Source of the DNA: Dyadobacter crusticola DSM 16708
GTDB lineage: Bacteria > Bacteroidota > Bacteroidia > Cytophagales > Spirosomataceae
NCBI RefSeq assembly: GCF_000701505.1
Contig: NZ_JNJB01000020.1
Location: 1-61,357 of the forward strand
Length of the DNA stretch: 61,357 nt
Reading direction: 5' to 3'
Made by a program: the position numbers and the translations under genes. The notes under the pieces are model-generated. The model did no database searches, was not told the DNA's origin, and was given only the letters and a program-made list of their open reading frames with translations. Numbering within the stretch: the stretch's first letter is position 1; every line of letters starts with the position of its first letter. This document shows positions 9,399 through 19,112 of the stretch, piece after piece.

Positions 9399-10673
9399 CT
9401 AAAATTTTTGGTGCAAGCCGGTCAGAATCCGCTCTACTTCCTTCCTTACTTCTGAGCTTGGGCGGGTAAAGTTGTTGTTCATAAAGCTGAAAACGAGCGT
9501 TTTGCCTTTTTTGGTAACCAGGTAGCCACTCAGGTTATAGATATTGCTGAGACTGCCTGTTTTGGCAAAAACAAATGGCTCGCTGCCTTTGAACAAATTG
9601 CTCAATGTACCACTCTTCCCACCCGTAGGAAGGATTTGAAAAAGCTTTTCCTCCGGCATTTTCGCGTGGATCTTACGCAGCAATGCAACAATACTTCGTG
9701 GCGTAAAGAGATTGTACCTGCTCAATCCTGACCCGTCTCTCCATATCGGGCGGTCAGGCAGATCCTTCAAATGGTGCTCAATGGCGTGTGCGATTGCTTT
9801 CTCAGTGTTCAGCGGAAGCCCGTTTGCAGACGCGTAAAGGAGGAGGAGCTGCTCCGCGATCATATTGTCACTCACCTGCATCATCCTGGTATACAGCGAG
9901 TCAGATGGAATACTATATATCTTTTGCAGCTCAATTTCCAGCGGAATGTTGATTAGCTTAACTTCTTTTTTCAAAGTATCGCTGAGCAGCTGAACAGTCA
10001 CCATATCGGTCATGCGGACAGGTACATCCTGCTCTAAACCTTGCGGTACCGCCAGTTTGGAATGGTGAAAAACGTTCTGAAACTCTTCGCGCTCAATGCC
10101 CGAAGCGAGTGTATCAAGTATCGCGTATTTTTCCCAAAAAGAAGGAGCTACATGGAAGGGCGCGCCATTGCCTGCTTTAAACCGGGCTATGTTGCCATAA
10201 ACAGGCATTGGCGTTACCTCCGCCTGATAATAATCGTTGTAATCGCTCCAAGCCCAGCCGGGACCAAAACGTTTGTTCTCAAAATTAAATGGCGTAAAGA
10301 AAATGGGTTCTTTTCTGCTTTTTAAAAAATCAAAAACCTTGCTATGAGGTAAATCGGGGTGCAAAAGAGAAGGGTCGCCGGTACCGCGAATGATCAGCAG
10401 CTCGCCCCATTCCAGGTATTCCAGCCCGGGAATGGAGTCGCCCAATGCGCACAGCCCCGCATAAAAACTGAACAGCTTGGTATTGGAGGCCGGGGTGAAA
10501 TATTTGTCGTCCTGGTAAGAAGCCAGGGTCTTTGTTCCATTGATTCCGGAAATTGAAACTCCTGTATGCTGCTGGCTCAGAACCGGGGATTTCCTGATCT
10601 CTTTATTAACATAATGCGAAACAGAGCAACCTGATAATGTGATGATACTGAATAGGAACAGTAGCGTGCGCAT
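9399..10673 (-). CDS. dacB: D-alanyl-D-alanine carboxypeptidase/endopeptidase (PBP4, peptidase S13), lipoprotein
   Basis: About 424 aa, trimming peptidoglycan stem peptides in the periplasm. The three penicillin-binding motifs are visible: SxxK as S63-N-T-K (PASNTKLF), SxN as SDN in QVSDNMIAEQ, and KTG in FAKTGSLSNIYNLSGYL near the C-terminus. I set the start at 10673 because it gives a lipoprotein signal ending LSGC (Cys16). A longer reading frame from 10721 adds 16 unrelated residues. A -7-like TAACTTTG on the minus strand (10707-10700) lies just upstream. Confidence 0.92.
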   Translation of the reverse strand: MRTLLFLFSIITLSGCSVSHYVNKEIRKSPVLSQQHTGVSISGINGTKTLASYQDDKYFTPASNTKLFSFYAGLCALGDSIPGLEYLEWGELLIIRGTGDPSLLHPDLPHSKVFDFLKSRKEPIFFTPFNFENKRFGPGWAWSDYNDYYQAEVTPMPVYGNIARFKAGNGAPFHVAPSFWEKYAILDTLASGIEREEFQNVFHHSKLAVPQGLEQDVPVRMTDMVTVQLLSDTLKKEVKLINIPLEIELQKIYSIPSDSLYTRMMQVSDNMIAEQLLLLYASANGLPLNTEKAIAHAIEHHLKDLPDRPIWRDGSGLSRYNLFTPRSIVALLRKIHAKMPEEKLFQILPTGGKSGTLSNLFKGSEPFVFAKTGSLSNIYNLSGYLVTKKGKTLVFSFMNNNFTRPSSEVRKEVERILTGLHQKF

Positions 10674-10766
10674 GAAAACGATTTGATAATGAATGAAAAC
10701 AAAGTTAATATTTTCAGACATTTAACGACCTGGTAGTTAGCTGTCGGGCAAAGTAATTTTCAGATG

Positions 10767-12263
10767 CTACTTTGCAAGCGACTTACCGATCCTGCGGCGC
10801 GTATTTTTCATAACAAGCAGATAATCGTCTTCTAACGGAATAATCGAGTCGGTTTCTGCATTGAATTGTGAAAGGCAGGAAGAGTCGGCGAAGATGTATT
10901 TGGAGGCATTTGTATCCGTCGTAAGTGACAAACAATGGTAGCGCTGGAAGTTGGCGTGAATGTTCGCATCCTGAAACAGGTCGTGGCAAACACCTATGGT
11001 AGACGAACGCTGAACAAACTTCCGGATCCTGATCGCATTACCGGCCATCATGTCCGGCTCCATGCGACTCAATTTTACGGTGGTAATTGTCCAGCAAACC
11101 AGACAGCTTGCAATCAATCCGGGCAGAATTAATTTTTTGTATAAATGAGAAAGCGCAGCAGTTCTTTCAACAAGCCATGCAGCAAACAGCAAAGCTGCAA
11201 ATGGCAACGCAGGTAATAGGTAATGTGGATATTGTTTGATACTGACCAGCATAGGCAAAGTCACAGACGCGGTAACCAGGAAGCATAGTACGCCTATTTG
11301 CCGCAATTCTCTTGAAATTGATACACGTAAACCAAGCAGCGAGGTAAATGCATTCAGTGAAGCCAATGCTAACAAATGCGGATATACGTTCCTAAGCAGT
11401 TCTGCTAGCAGGTAGAAGTGGCCAGCTAATCCGACACCGGTTCTTTCCCGCTTTTGAAGCAAAGCCTGCACTACCTGCCCCCTGATGTAAGTGCTCAGAA
11501 AGTTGCAGGCGGGCTGGTAGCTCCATAGCATCAGGGAGCTTGCCAGCAATACACCAAGCATGATCACTGTACAAATTAGCGCCGGTTTAAAGAGTTTATT
11601 ATTAATGCTGATTGCGTAAAGCAAGGGGAATGCGAGTGGATACAGGCTCACCGGACCTTTACTCAGAAAACCAGCAACAATGCAGATACCAGCGAAAATC
11701 TGAAATAAATAGCTGGTTTGGCTTGCAGCCTGTCCCTTGAAAGATAGGAGTTGAAAATAGCAAGATAGCAAGCAGAAAACGGCCATTGTGCTATCAAGAA
11801 AATTGTTTGGAATGCTGTACCAGACCGTTACCATCGCATACCAGCACAAAACAGGCAGCCAGGAAAATCGTTGAAGTTGTGGCTTGTCTCTCAGTAACAG
11901 GCACCAGATTTTTACAATCAGGAAAATGGACGAGGCGAGAACAAGAAGATTGTAAATGTTCTCTACTGCAATGGAATCGCCTATTAAACGGAACATCAAA
12001 GCTTGCATTCCAAACTGCAATGGAGGGTGGCCGGAGAAAAATCCGTTGTTGTCGTAGGGAAGCCAAAACGAATGCGCAAAGAATGGTCGCCAGAAAGAAC
12101 CTATGCCGATTGACATGTTCCGGGCGATGGAAGCATAGGTTACCCCGTCCATGAACATGGTGTTGTCAATGGATCTTGGCAAAAACGTAATCAAAATAAA
12201 ACTAACCGTGAAGAACCAGGCAAGTACTTTTATGTACTCGTCCGAGCGTGTTGCCTGATACAT
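10767..12263 (-). CDS. GT39-like membrane glycosyltransferase (ArnT/PMT type)
   Basis: 498 aa with about eleven membrane helices. The N-terminus has the GT-C arrangement: helix 1, then a periplasmic loop with FMDGVTYASIARNM, whose acidic residue sits where the catalytic Asp lies in ArnT/PMT enzymes, followed by GHPPLQFGMQALMFRL. Enzymes of this group move a sugar from a polyprenyl-phosphate donor to lipid A, protein or another acceptor. The substrate cannot be told. It sits 93 nt upstream of dacB on the same strand, divergent from recQ. Confidence 0.85.
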   Translation of the reverse strand: MYQATRSDEYIKVLAWFFTVSFILITFLPRSIDNTMFMDGVTYASIARNMSIGIGSFWRPFFAHSFWLPYDNNGFFSGHPPLQFGMQALMFRLIGDSIAVENIYNLLVLASSIFLIVKIWCLLLRDKPQLQRFSWLPVLCWYAMVTVWYSIPNNFLDSTMAVFCLLSCYFQLLSFKGQAASQTSYLFQIFAGICIVAGFLSKGPVSLYPLAFPLLYAISINNKLFKPALICTVIMLGVLLASSLMLWSYQPACNFLSTYIRGQVVQALLQKRERTGVGLAGHFYLLAELLRNVYPHLLALASLNAFTSLLGLRVSISRELRQIGVLCFLVTASVTLPMLVSIKQYPHYLLPALPFAALLFAAWLVERTAALSHLYKKLILPGLIASCLVCWTITTVKLSRMEPDMMAGNAIRIRKFVQRSSTIGVCHDLFQDANIHANFQRYHCLSLTTDTNASKYIFADSSCLSQFNAETDSIIPLEDDYLLVMKNTRRRIGKSLAK

Positions 12264-12351
12264 CGTAATAGTGGTATAGCGTATAGATCACAAACATATC
12301 ATATTACTTTGTATTAACTTCTTTACAGATAGCAAAAGTTATTTTCCGTAA

Positions 12352-14271
12352 ATGATTGACTTACAGGCGGTATTAAAAACTTATTGGGGGTATGATACAT
12401 TCCGTCCGTTTCAGGAGGACGCGATCAAAACCGTTCTGAATGGAATAGACACACTCGTTCTTCTTCCGACAGGAGGAGGAAAGTCTATTTGTTTTCAGGT
12501 ACCGGTGATGGCTATGGATGGCGTATGCATTGTAGTTACGCCATTAATTGCCCTGATGAAAGACCAGGTGGAGCAATTAAAAAGACGGGGTATATCTGCC
12601 TCCGCGATTCATACCGGCATGAGCCGGAACGAAATCGATATTACGCTGGATAATTGCATTCACGGAAATACCAAATTCCTGTATGTATCTCCCGAGCGGC
12701 TCAGGACCGACATTATGATTGCGCGCGCTTCACAAATGAAGGTCTGCCTGCTGGCGATTGATGAAGCTCATTGCATTTCGGCCTGGGGTTATGATTTCAG
12801 GCCCGCTTATCTGCTCATTTCCGATTTCCGTAAGCGCATACCGGGTGTGCCTGTCATGGCACTCACTGCCACAGCCACGGAAGAAGTGCGTGCAGATATC
12901 CTGGATAAGCTGGAAATGAAGAATGCACGGGTTTTCAAACAATCCTTTGCCCGTGCAAATCTCTCGTACTCTGCATTTGCCGAGGATAATAAAGAAAAGA
13001 AAATATTACAGGTACTTAAAAACGTAAGCGGTTCCGCCATTGTGTACGTAAGAACCCGGAAACGGACCAAAGAAATCGCTGACTGGCTCAACCGCCACGG
13101 GGTTTCTGCCCAGGCTTACCATGCAGGTTTACCTTTCAAAGAGCGTTCCGAGCGGCAATCGGCGTGGATTAAAAATCAGGTTCGTACTGTGGTAGCAACC
13201 AATGCATTTGGAATGGGAATCGACAAGCCCGATGTGCGGACGGTCATACATTTTGATTTGCCGGACAATCTGGAAGCCTATTATCAGGAAGCGGGAAGAG
13301 CAGGCAGGGACGAGAAAAAGGCGTATGCAGTTGCGCTGTTCAACCAGCAGGAACTAAACGAGCTGTCAGACAATATTGAAAGAAGGTATCCGCCCATTGA
13401 GATGTTAAGAAGGGTTTATCAATCTCTCGCCAACTATTACCAGGTGCCGGTAGGTAGCGGTGAAATGAGCGGATACAGCTTCGACATACAGGATTTTACC
13501 GGCGTTTTCGGGCTGGCTCCCAATGAAACGCATTACGCGCTCAAACTCCTTGAAGAAGAAGGGTTTATTCAGCTGAGCGAAAATTTCAATGATCCGTCGC
13601 GGGTACATTTCCTGGTTGACAACCGGGAATTATACGATTTTCAGATACGCTATCAGGAATTCGATTCGTTTATCAAAGTGATTTTGCGGCTATATGGAGG
13701 CGAAGTTTTCACGGAATATGTCCGGATTTCGGAAGTGGAAATGGCCCAGGCATATTTCGCACCGGAGTCCGAAGTGATTAAAAAGCTAAAATTCCTTGCG
13801 GAGCGGGATATACTGGATTACCAGCCGAGGAGGGACAAACCACAGCTTACATTTATGACGCCGCGGTACGATGCGGCTTTGTTGCCGCTGAATGTTTTTG
13901 AAATACAAAGAAAAAAAGAAAGAGACCTTACCAAAGCAAAAGCAGTAGCCAGGTATGCTTCACATACACAGATATGCCGTACATTGCTCCTTTTGGAATA
14001 CTTCAACGAGTTCGACGCGGAAGAATGCGGTATTTGCGATATCTGTCTGAAAAAGAAAAAACTTGAAGCCGCTGGTGAGGAAAATCTATCTATGCGGATC
14101 ATTCAGCACATAGCAAGTGAGGGTTTGATCACGCCGTTAAAACTAAGTCGCGCATTCGAAGACAGCGATGAAAGTATTTTCCTCACAACAATACAAAACT
14201 TGCTTGAACAGGAGATTGTCCGTTACGATGCCTCCGGAAATTTGTCCATTACTAACAAAGCTCAACATTGA
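12352..14271 (+). CDS. recQ: RecQ-family ATP-dependent DNA helicase
   Basis: A 639-aa superfamily 2 helicase. Walker A PTGGGKS (residues 39-45), DEAH (137-140) followed by Cys, TATATEEV, the motif V/VI segment ATNAFGMGIDKPDVR and QEAGRAGRD are all present. Unusually, the zinc-binding cysteines (QICRTLLLLEYFNEF...ECGICDIC) lie near residues 543-569, after a region of about 200 residues that follows the helicase core, rather than directly after the core as in E. coli RecQ. There is no HRDC domain. The stop overlaps the TTG start of the next gene. Confidence 0.95.
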   Translation: MIDLQAVLKTYWGYDTFRPFQEDAIKTVLNGIDTLVLLPTGGGKSICFQVPVMAMDGVCIVVTPLIALMKDQVEQLKRRGISASAIHTGMSRNEIDITLDNCIHGNTKFLYVSPERLRTDIMIARASQMKVCLLAIDEAHCISAWGYDFRPAYLLISDFRKRIPGVPVMALTATATEEVRADILDKLEMKNARVFKQSFARANLSYSAFAEDNKEKKILQVLKNVSGSAIVYVRTRKRTKEIADWLNRHGVSAQAYHAGLPFKERSERQSAWIKNQVRTVVATNAFGMGIDKPDVRTVIHFDLPDNLEAYYQEAGRAGRDEKKAYAVALFNQQELNELSDNIERRYPPIEMLRRVYQSLANYYQVPVGSGEMSGYSFDIQDFTGVFGLAPNETHYALKLLEEEGFIQLSENFNDPSRVHFLVDNRELYDFQIRYQEFDSFIKVILRLYGGEVFTEYVRISEVEMAQAYFAPESEVIKKLKFLAERDILDYQPRRDKPQLTFMTPRYDAALLPLNVFEIQRKKERDLTKAKAVARYASHTQICRTLLLLEYFNEFDAEECGICDICLKKKKLEAAGEENLSMRIIQHIASEGLITPLKLSRAFEDSDESIFLTTIQNLLEQEIVRYDASGNLSITNKAQH

Positions 14272-15698
14272 AAAAGTCCGCACTTTACTCAGCACTATTC
14301 CTTTCAGTATTTTCAACGGCCACTTTCGCACAGCAGATCCCCGGTTTGACAACCAGCAATTACGGCGGGATTTATCGTGCTACTTATAACCCTTCGGTAC
14401 TAGGCGGGCCAAAGCATAAGTGGCAGATCAACATCATAACCCTCGGCGGGAGCATTAACTACCGGTATTTCAGGTTTTTGGGTGAAAATTCCTTGTTGTA
14501 TCCGCTTCTTACCCCGCATTCAACCAAAGAACTTTACGGTCGGTCGCGCACGATGGGATCACTTTCCCATGAAGATCCGATTCATGTGGCAAGCGAAATC
14601 CGTTGGCCTTCGGCAATGATCGCGCATGGTAAGTACCAGGGGCTTGCATTGCAGTTCCGCACAAGAGGTTACGTGCTCGCCAATCATATCCCAGGAGCAG
14701 TCCGGAATCTGTACTTTCATAGGCTCGACACCGGGAGTACGCCTTCGGTAACCAGCGGAGAATGGGGCGATTTCAATGTTATTCAGCAGAGCTTTTCTGA
14801 TGTAAGCCTGTCCTACGGCGCACAATTGCTTGATCTTGAATCACACAAAGTGCGGATCGGCGCCACGGTGAAACGTGTTTTCGGAGCGCGTGTAGGTTAC
14901 CTGAATGGTTCTATCGACCGTTTCAGTATTACACCGCAAGCAGCTAACAGCGATATCAGTGATCTGTCGGTCAGCGGCTTCACCTACGAGAGTGGATACA
15001 GCGCGCCCAATCGCAGTGCGTCGCTGGGAAGCCTGTTCAATTCTGATAAGTATGGTTCTGGCTGGGGCTATGATCTGGGCTTCACCTATGAGCTGGGATC
15101 CTACTGGAGAAAATCCAAAGAAGTTTTTGACGAAAGTCCGGAGTACCTGATCAGGCTGGGCGCATCTCTAACAGATATTGGTTCTATCCGATACAAAACG
15201 AAGGATTCCAGGGTAGAACGCGGCCGTCAGGCAGCCGCATCAATCGGGCAGAAAGAACTGGAAACCATTGCCGATAAGGGAGTGGAAGGATTCATGAGCC
15301 TCTATTCAGCAGAGTCGGACACAACTTTTAACAAAAGTGTGCGGCTGCCACAGGCAGTACATCTGGAAGCCGATATTCAGCTGGTAAAAGGTTTTTTTGT
15401 GACCTTATCCCAAACGAAGCGCTTTAAAGAACGTTCTGGCGAGTATCTCGACATTTATCAGCCTAATGTTTTCACAATTACGCCAAGGTTTGAGGATGAA
15501 GACTCGGATTTTGCCTTTCCTATATCATTCATAGAAGGAAACAACCGGCCATCGATTGGAGCTGTCGGGCATTTTGGACCCATTTTCCTGGGATTAAGCA
15601 GTGTAAATGGGCTTTGGAAAAGAGGAGGAGCGAGAGGAAGTATGGTTTACCTCGGATTCACAGCCTGGAAATTGAATCGTAATAAAGACAAAGATTGA
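14268..15698 (+). CDS. outer-membrane protein, DUF5723-like
   Basis: 476 aa, starting with a TTG codon that overlaps the recQ stop (TTGA). The TTG start is chosen because it gives a complete signal peptide (KKSALYSALFLSVFSTATFAQ) and no in-frame ATG suits. The mature protein begins with the SNYGG...NPS layout seen in Bacteroidota outer-membrane proteins and is rich in alternating aromatic/Gly segments, indicating a beta-barrel. The function is unknown. The next gene starts 1 nt after the stop, so recQ and the next two genes form one coupled operon. Confidence 0.85.
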   Translation: MKKSALYSALFLSVFSTATFAQQIPGLTTSNYGGIYRATYNPSVLGGPKHKWQINIITLGGSINYRYFRFLGENSLLYPLLTPHSTKELYGRSRTMGSLSHEDPIHVASEIRWPSAMIAHGKYQGLALQFRTRGYVLANHIPGAVRNLYFHRLDTGSTPSVTSGEWGDFNVIQQSFSDVSLSYGAQLLDLESHKVRIGATVKRVFGARVGYLNGSIDRFSITPQAANSDISDLSVSGFTYESGYSAPNRSASLGSLFNSDKYGSGWGYDLGFTYELGSYWRKSKEVFDESPEYLIRLGASLTDIGSIRYKTKDSRVERGRQAAASIGQKELETIADKGVEGFMSLYSAESDTTFNKSVRLPQAVHLEADIQLVKGFFVTLSQTKRFKERSGEYLDIYQPNVFTITPRFEDEDSDFAFPISFIEGNNRPSIGAVGHFGPIFLGLSSVNGLWKRGGARGSMVYLGFTAWKLNRNKDKD

Positions 15699-15699
15699 T

Positions 15700-18030
15700 A
15701 TGTGGAAAATCTTTACGCTACTGTTTTTGCATCTAATATTACCGCAGCTCATGTATGCCCAGCACGAGCATCACGCCGCGGGTTCCAGAAACACAGGCGT
15801 AGAGCCGCAACCACTGCTCGCACAGGCAATGCGCCTCCGCGACGCACTCGCATTTTAAGGAAATCCCTTGCCTGAACATGACGAGAACAAGCTGAAACAG
15901 CTGGCCAACAAGGCTTTAAATGCGGAGACAGTCAGCGCAATTCAAGACATTCTCGATCCGTATTGTTTAAATATCGTAGATATCAATCCCGAAGGTAGGG
16001 TAAAGGTAGAGCGCGGTGCTGCCAGGGCGGAGCTGATTCAGTCGGGTTGGACGAGCTTTTTAGTCAAAGTCAATAATGAGGCGGGTATCACGGCCAAACT
16101 GGTAGTGGAAAGCCCGAATGCAGCAAAACCCTACCATTCTCCCAATTTCGAGCACCGGGTGAAAGAAGAGCACAAACTCACGCCGGGTCAGGTTGCAAAC
16201 CGCTTCTTAGAGGTACAAATGTATACTAACCGACCTTTGCAGCCCAATTTGTCGGGTTTGAGGCTCGAATATGCCATTGTTCAGGTTTACTCGAAAGATG
16301 CCGGAAAGCGCGAGGCTGAGATCGGTTACCATGCCGGGCAGGGATCGCAGGATATTGGTTTTAGAAATTCCACGCACATTCTTTTCGATGTAAAACCAGC
16401 CGTGAAGGTGAACTTACGGGTGAAGGATGCAGATGGAACTCCGGTTATGGCTTCTTTTCTGATCACGGATTCAAAGGCAAAATCGGGAGGGAGGTTCAAA
16501 CGGTATTATCCATTGCCGTCGCGCCGTGTTACAGCTTTTGACGAGTACCCTGATTTTTTCTTCCAACCACAGATATACCGCAAAGACGGTGAGCACGTGT
16601 GGCTTCCGGCAGGTTCATACAAAGTTACGTATACCAGAGGACCGGAATATTTGCCTCAGACAAAGGAGATAACCGTGCCCGGTAATGCAGACTCGGTAAG
16701 TATCAGCTTTGACCTGAAACGCTGGATCCAAATGTCCAAACTAGGCTGGTACAGTGCCGATCACCACATTCATGCCGCCGGTTGCAGTCACTACGACAGT
16801 CCGACCGAGGGAGTAGATCCCGCAGATATGTTCAGGCAGGTATTGGGAGAAAACCTGGATATGGCAGCTAATCTGGCTTGGGGGCCAAGTTGGTACCGGC
16901 AGAAGACGTTTTTCACCGGGAAAGATCACGCGCTTTCCACGCGGCAGAATATCATGAGAAATGATGTGGAAGTTTCCGGTTTTCCCTCTTCGCACGCTGG
17001 TCACATTGTTTTATTGCGCATAAAAGAAGACGATTATCCGGGCACAAAGGTGATTGAAGACTGGCCCAGCTGGACGGCGCCGGTACTTTCATGGGCCAAG
17101 CAGCAGGGCGGGCTCGTGGGTTATGCGCATTCCGGTTGGGGACTGGAACCTGTGCAGCCCGTTACTAAGATACCGAACTACATTCTACCCAAAATGGATG
17201 GAATCGGGGCGAACGAATACGTTGTAACTGTCACACAAGACCTGGTGGACTTTTTCAGTGCGGGCGACACCCCTGCACCCTGGGAGCTGAATATGTATTA
17301 TCACACCCTGAATTGCGGATTTCGGCCGAGGCTAAGTGGCGAAACCGACTTTCCCTGCATTACTGACGCAAGAGTAGGACAGGCGAGAAGCTATTTCAAA
17401 ATGAACGGAGCGATGAATTATGACGGGTATGTCGACGCGCTTAAAAAGGGAAGAAGCTACGTATCCGACGGTAAATCGCACATCCTGGATTTTGCTGTCA
17501 ATGGGAAACTGGCGGGTATGGGAGAAAGCGAGTTGAATTTGGCGAAAGGAGAGCAAGTCCGCATTACAGCCGCCGTTGCTGCTTATCTCCCGGCACAACA
17601 AGATAGTATCGGAGAAAAAATAGCGAGGACGCCGATTACCTCCATGCCATTCTGGGATATTGAAAGAGCAAGGGTAGGCCAATCGAGGAATGTGCGCGTG
17701 GAACTGATCGTGAATGGAGAAGCAGTAGATACCGTCGCGATAGTGGCTGACGGAGCTATCAAGGATTTGAAATTTGATTATAAAATGGAAAAGTCAGCCT
17801 GGGTGGCATTGCGCATTTTCCCCAGCTCGCATTCAAATCCATTTTTCGTGAAAGTGGCTGATCAGCCGATTGCTGATAAAAAGAGTGCAGAATGGTGCCT
17901 CGCGGCGCTGGATCAATGCTGGAAAATGAAAGAGCCAAATATCCGCGCAAATGAGAAAGAAGCGGCTGCCAAAGCCTACGAAGCTGCCAGGAAAGTTTAT
18001 CGTAAGATCATTGAAGTAGCTGGAAAGTAA
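15700..18030 (+). pseudogene. CehA/McbA-family PHP metallohydrolase interrupted by an in-frame stop codon
   Basis: ATG 15700 lies 1 nt after the previous stop and opens a 52-codon frame: a signal peptide (WKIFTLLFLHLILPQLMYAQ), then a segment ending RLRDALAF. TAA at 15856-15858 stops it. The same frame then continues without a gap as GNPLPEHDENKL and stays open to 18030 (777 codons in all). The downstream part carries the PHP metal motif SADHHIHAAGCSH, GYAHSGWG, GANEYVV and SGETDFPC, typical of CehA/McbA hydrolases. One T-to-A change (TTA Leu to TAA) would explain the break. It could be a real nonsense mutation or a sequence error. Confidence 0.85.
15868..18030 (+). CDS. downstream open part of the interrupted metallohydrolase (720 aa if initiated at TTG)
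   Basis: This is what a gene caller would report after the stop at 15856. It holds the whole predicted catalytic region (PHP-type His/Asp motifs around residues 295-320, further metal-site candidates near 415 and 490) but lacks a signal peptide. If translated from TTG 15868 the product would stay in the cytoplasm, whereas the intact frame predicts export. There is no obvious ribosome-binding site before this TTG. Treat it as a fragment of the entry at 15700-18030. Confidence 0.55.
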   Translation: MPEHDENKLKQLANKALNAETVSAIQDILDPYCLNIVDINPEGRVKVERGAARAELIQSGWTSFLVKVNNEAGITAKLVVESPNAAKPYHSPNFEHRVKEEHKLTPGQVANRFLEVQMYTNRPLQPNLSGLRLEYAIVQVYSKDAGKREAEIGYHAGQGSQDIGFRNSTHILFDVKPAVKVNLRVKDADGTPVMASFLITDSKAKSGGRFKRYYPLPSRRVTAFDEYPDFFFQPQIYRKDGEHVWLPAGSYKVTYTRGPEYLPQTKEITVPGNADSVSISFDLKRWIQMSKLGWYSADHHIHAAGCSHYDSPTEGVDPADMFRQVLGENLDMAANLAWGPSWYRQKTFFTGKDHALSTRQNIMRNDVEVSGFPSSHAGHIVLLRIKEDDYPGTKVIEDWPSWTAPVLSWAKQQGGLVGYAHSGWGLEPVQPVTKIPNYILPKMDGIGANEYVVTVTQDLVDFFSAGDTPAPWELNMYYHTLNCGFRPRLSGETDFPCITDARVGQARSYFKMNGAMNYDGYVDALKKGRSYVSDGKSHILDFAVNGKLAGMGESELNLAKGEQVRITAAVAAYLPAQQDSIGEKIARTPITSMPFWDIERARVGQSRNVRVELIVNGEAVDTVAIVADGAIKDLKFDYKMEKSAWVALRIFPSSHSNPFFVKVADQPIADKKSAEWCLAALDQCWKMKEPNIRANEKEAAAKAYEAARKVYRKIIEVAGK

Positions 18031-18034
18031 TCAG

Positions 18035-18349
18035 CTATACACCCGCACCTTTCTTTTTGAACAAGCTGCCAATCCTGCTGAACATTCGTTTTTCAAATTC
18101 CCAAAAGAAAGAGAATTTACCCCATACCCATCCCCAGATCAGGAGAATTAGCTGGTACAATGGAAGTATGATCAGGATATTTACCGTCCAGCGAAGCCAG
18201 GCAGGCGACTCATTTGTCAATCCGATCAGGTCAAATAGCGTACGTTTTACATACAGGACCGAAAAGCCTGTGCAGGCAAAAACAATCAGGATAATGAGCA
18301 CATCCCAACCGTTTTTGACATTCCAGCGCTCTTTCAGCTTTTCGATCAT
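18035..18349 (-). CDS. small two-helix membrane protein (DUF6787-like)
   Basis: About 104 aa. The start at 18349 (MIEKLKERWNV) lies 4 nt after the stop of the pseudouridine synthase gene, which favours it over a longer frame starting at 18448 inside that gene. There are two membrane segments (VLIILIVFACTGFSVLYV and WTVNILIILPLYQLILLIWG) and a basic tail ending FKKKGAGV. It resembles an uncharacterised Bacteroidota family. No function can be assigned. It is the last gene of the panB-rluA run and is convergent with the metallohydrolase. Confidence 0.8.
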   Translation of the reverse strand: MIEKLKERWNVKNGWDVLIILIVFACTGFSVLYVKRTLFDLIGLTNESPAWLRWTVNILIILPLYQLILLIWGWVWGKFSFFWEFEKRMFSRIGSLFKKKGAGV

Positions 18350-18353
18350 CGAT

Positions 18354-19085
18354 TTATTCGTATAGGAAGTCCAGGTGCTCCGGCTTGATCTCTTCCTTGT
18401 CCAGTGATAGGAATTCTTCCCAGAATGGATCGTTCGGTACACCTGCACGGCAAATCACCGGCTCTTTTTTTACGGGATGCTCAAAATACAGTCTGCGCGC
18501 ATGCAAATTGATATTTCCATCCGGGTTCGCTTTTGGATAGCCGTATTTCAAATCACCGCGGATCGGACAGTTCATCGAAGCCAGCTGTACGCGGATCTGA
18601 TGCGGGCGGCCTGTAATTGGCATTACTTCCAGCAGGTGAAACTTATTTACTTCTCCAAGCCAGCGATAGGAAAGCTCAGCACGCTGTGTACCGGGCGCTT
18701 CGTAGTCGTAAGCAGTTGTAACATTGCGCGATTCGTCTTTCGAAAGCCAATGTACCAGCTTGCCTTTTTTTTCCGCAGGCTTGTTTTTTACTACCGCCCA
18801 GTAAGTTTTCTGTACGTCGCGCTTCCGGAAGATCTCGTTCATTCTTTCGAGCGCTTTCGAAGTCCGCGCGAACACAACCAGCCCGCTTACGGGTCTGTCT
18901 AGGCGATGGACTGTTCCCAAAAAAACGGCCCCGGGTTTGTTATATGCTTCTTTCAGGTACTCTTTTCCCATGTCCAGAAGACATTTATCACCTGTTGCAT
19001 CTCCCTGCACCAGAATACCAGGTTCTTTATTGATAATGAGAAGATGATTGTCCTCATATATTACGTGGAGTGCTTTTTTAGCCAT
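18354..19085 (-). CDS. RluA-family RNA pseudouridine synthase
   Basis: A 243-aa enzyme converting uridine to pseudouridine in rRNA or tRNA. The catalytic motif HRLDRPVSGLVVFAR (about residues 60-74) has the active-site Asp, and the later TGRPHQIRVQLA segment is the conserved C-terminal motif. There is no S4 domain, as in RluA and TruC. The target base cannot be told. It lies 27 nt downstream of panB and 4 nt upstream of a small membrane protein gene, so the three are probably one operon. Confidence 0.92.
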   Translation of the reverse strand: MAKKALHVIYEDNHLLIINKEPGILVQGDATGDKCLLDMGKEYLKEAYNKPGAVFLGTVHRLDRPVSGLVVFARTSKALERMNEIFRKRDVQKTYWAVVKNKPAEKKGKLVHWLSKDESRNVTTAYDYEAPGTQRAELSYRWLGEVNKFHLLEVMPITGRPHQIRVQLASMNCPIRGDLKYGYPKANPDGNINLHARRLYFEHPVKKEPVICRAGVPNDPFWEEFLSLDKEEIKPEHLDFLYE

Positions 19086-19112
19086 TTGAATAGTTTTATA
19101 CTTTTAAAAAGG

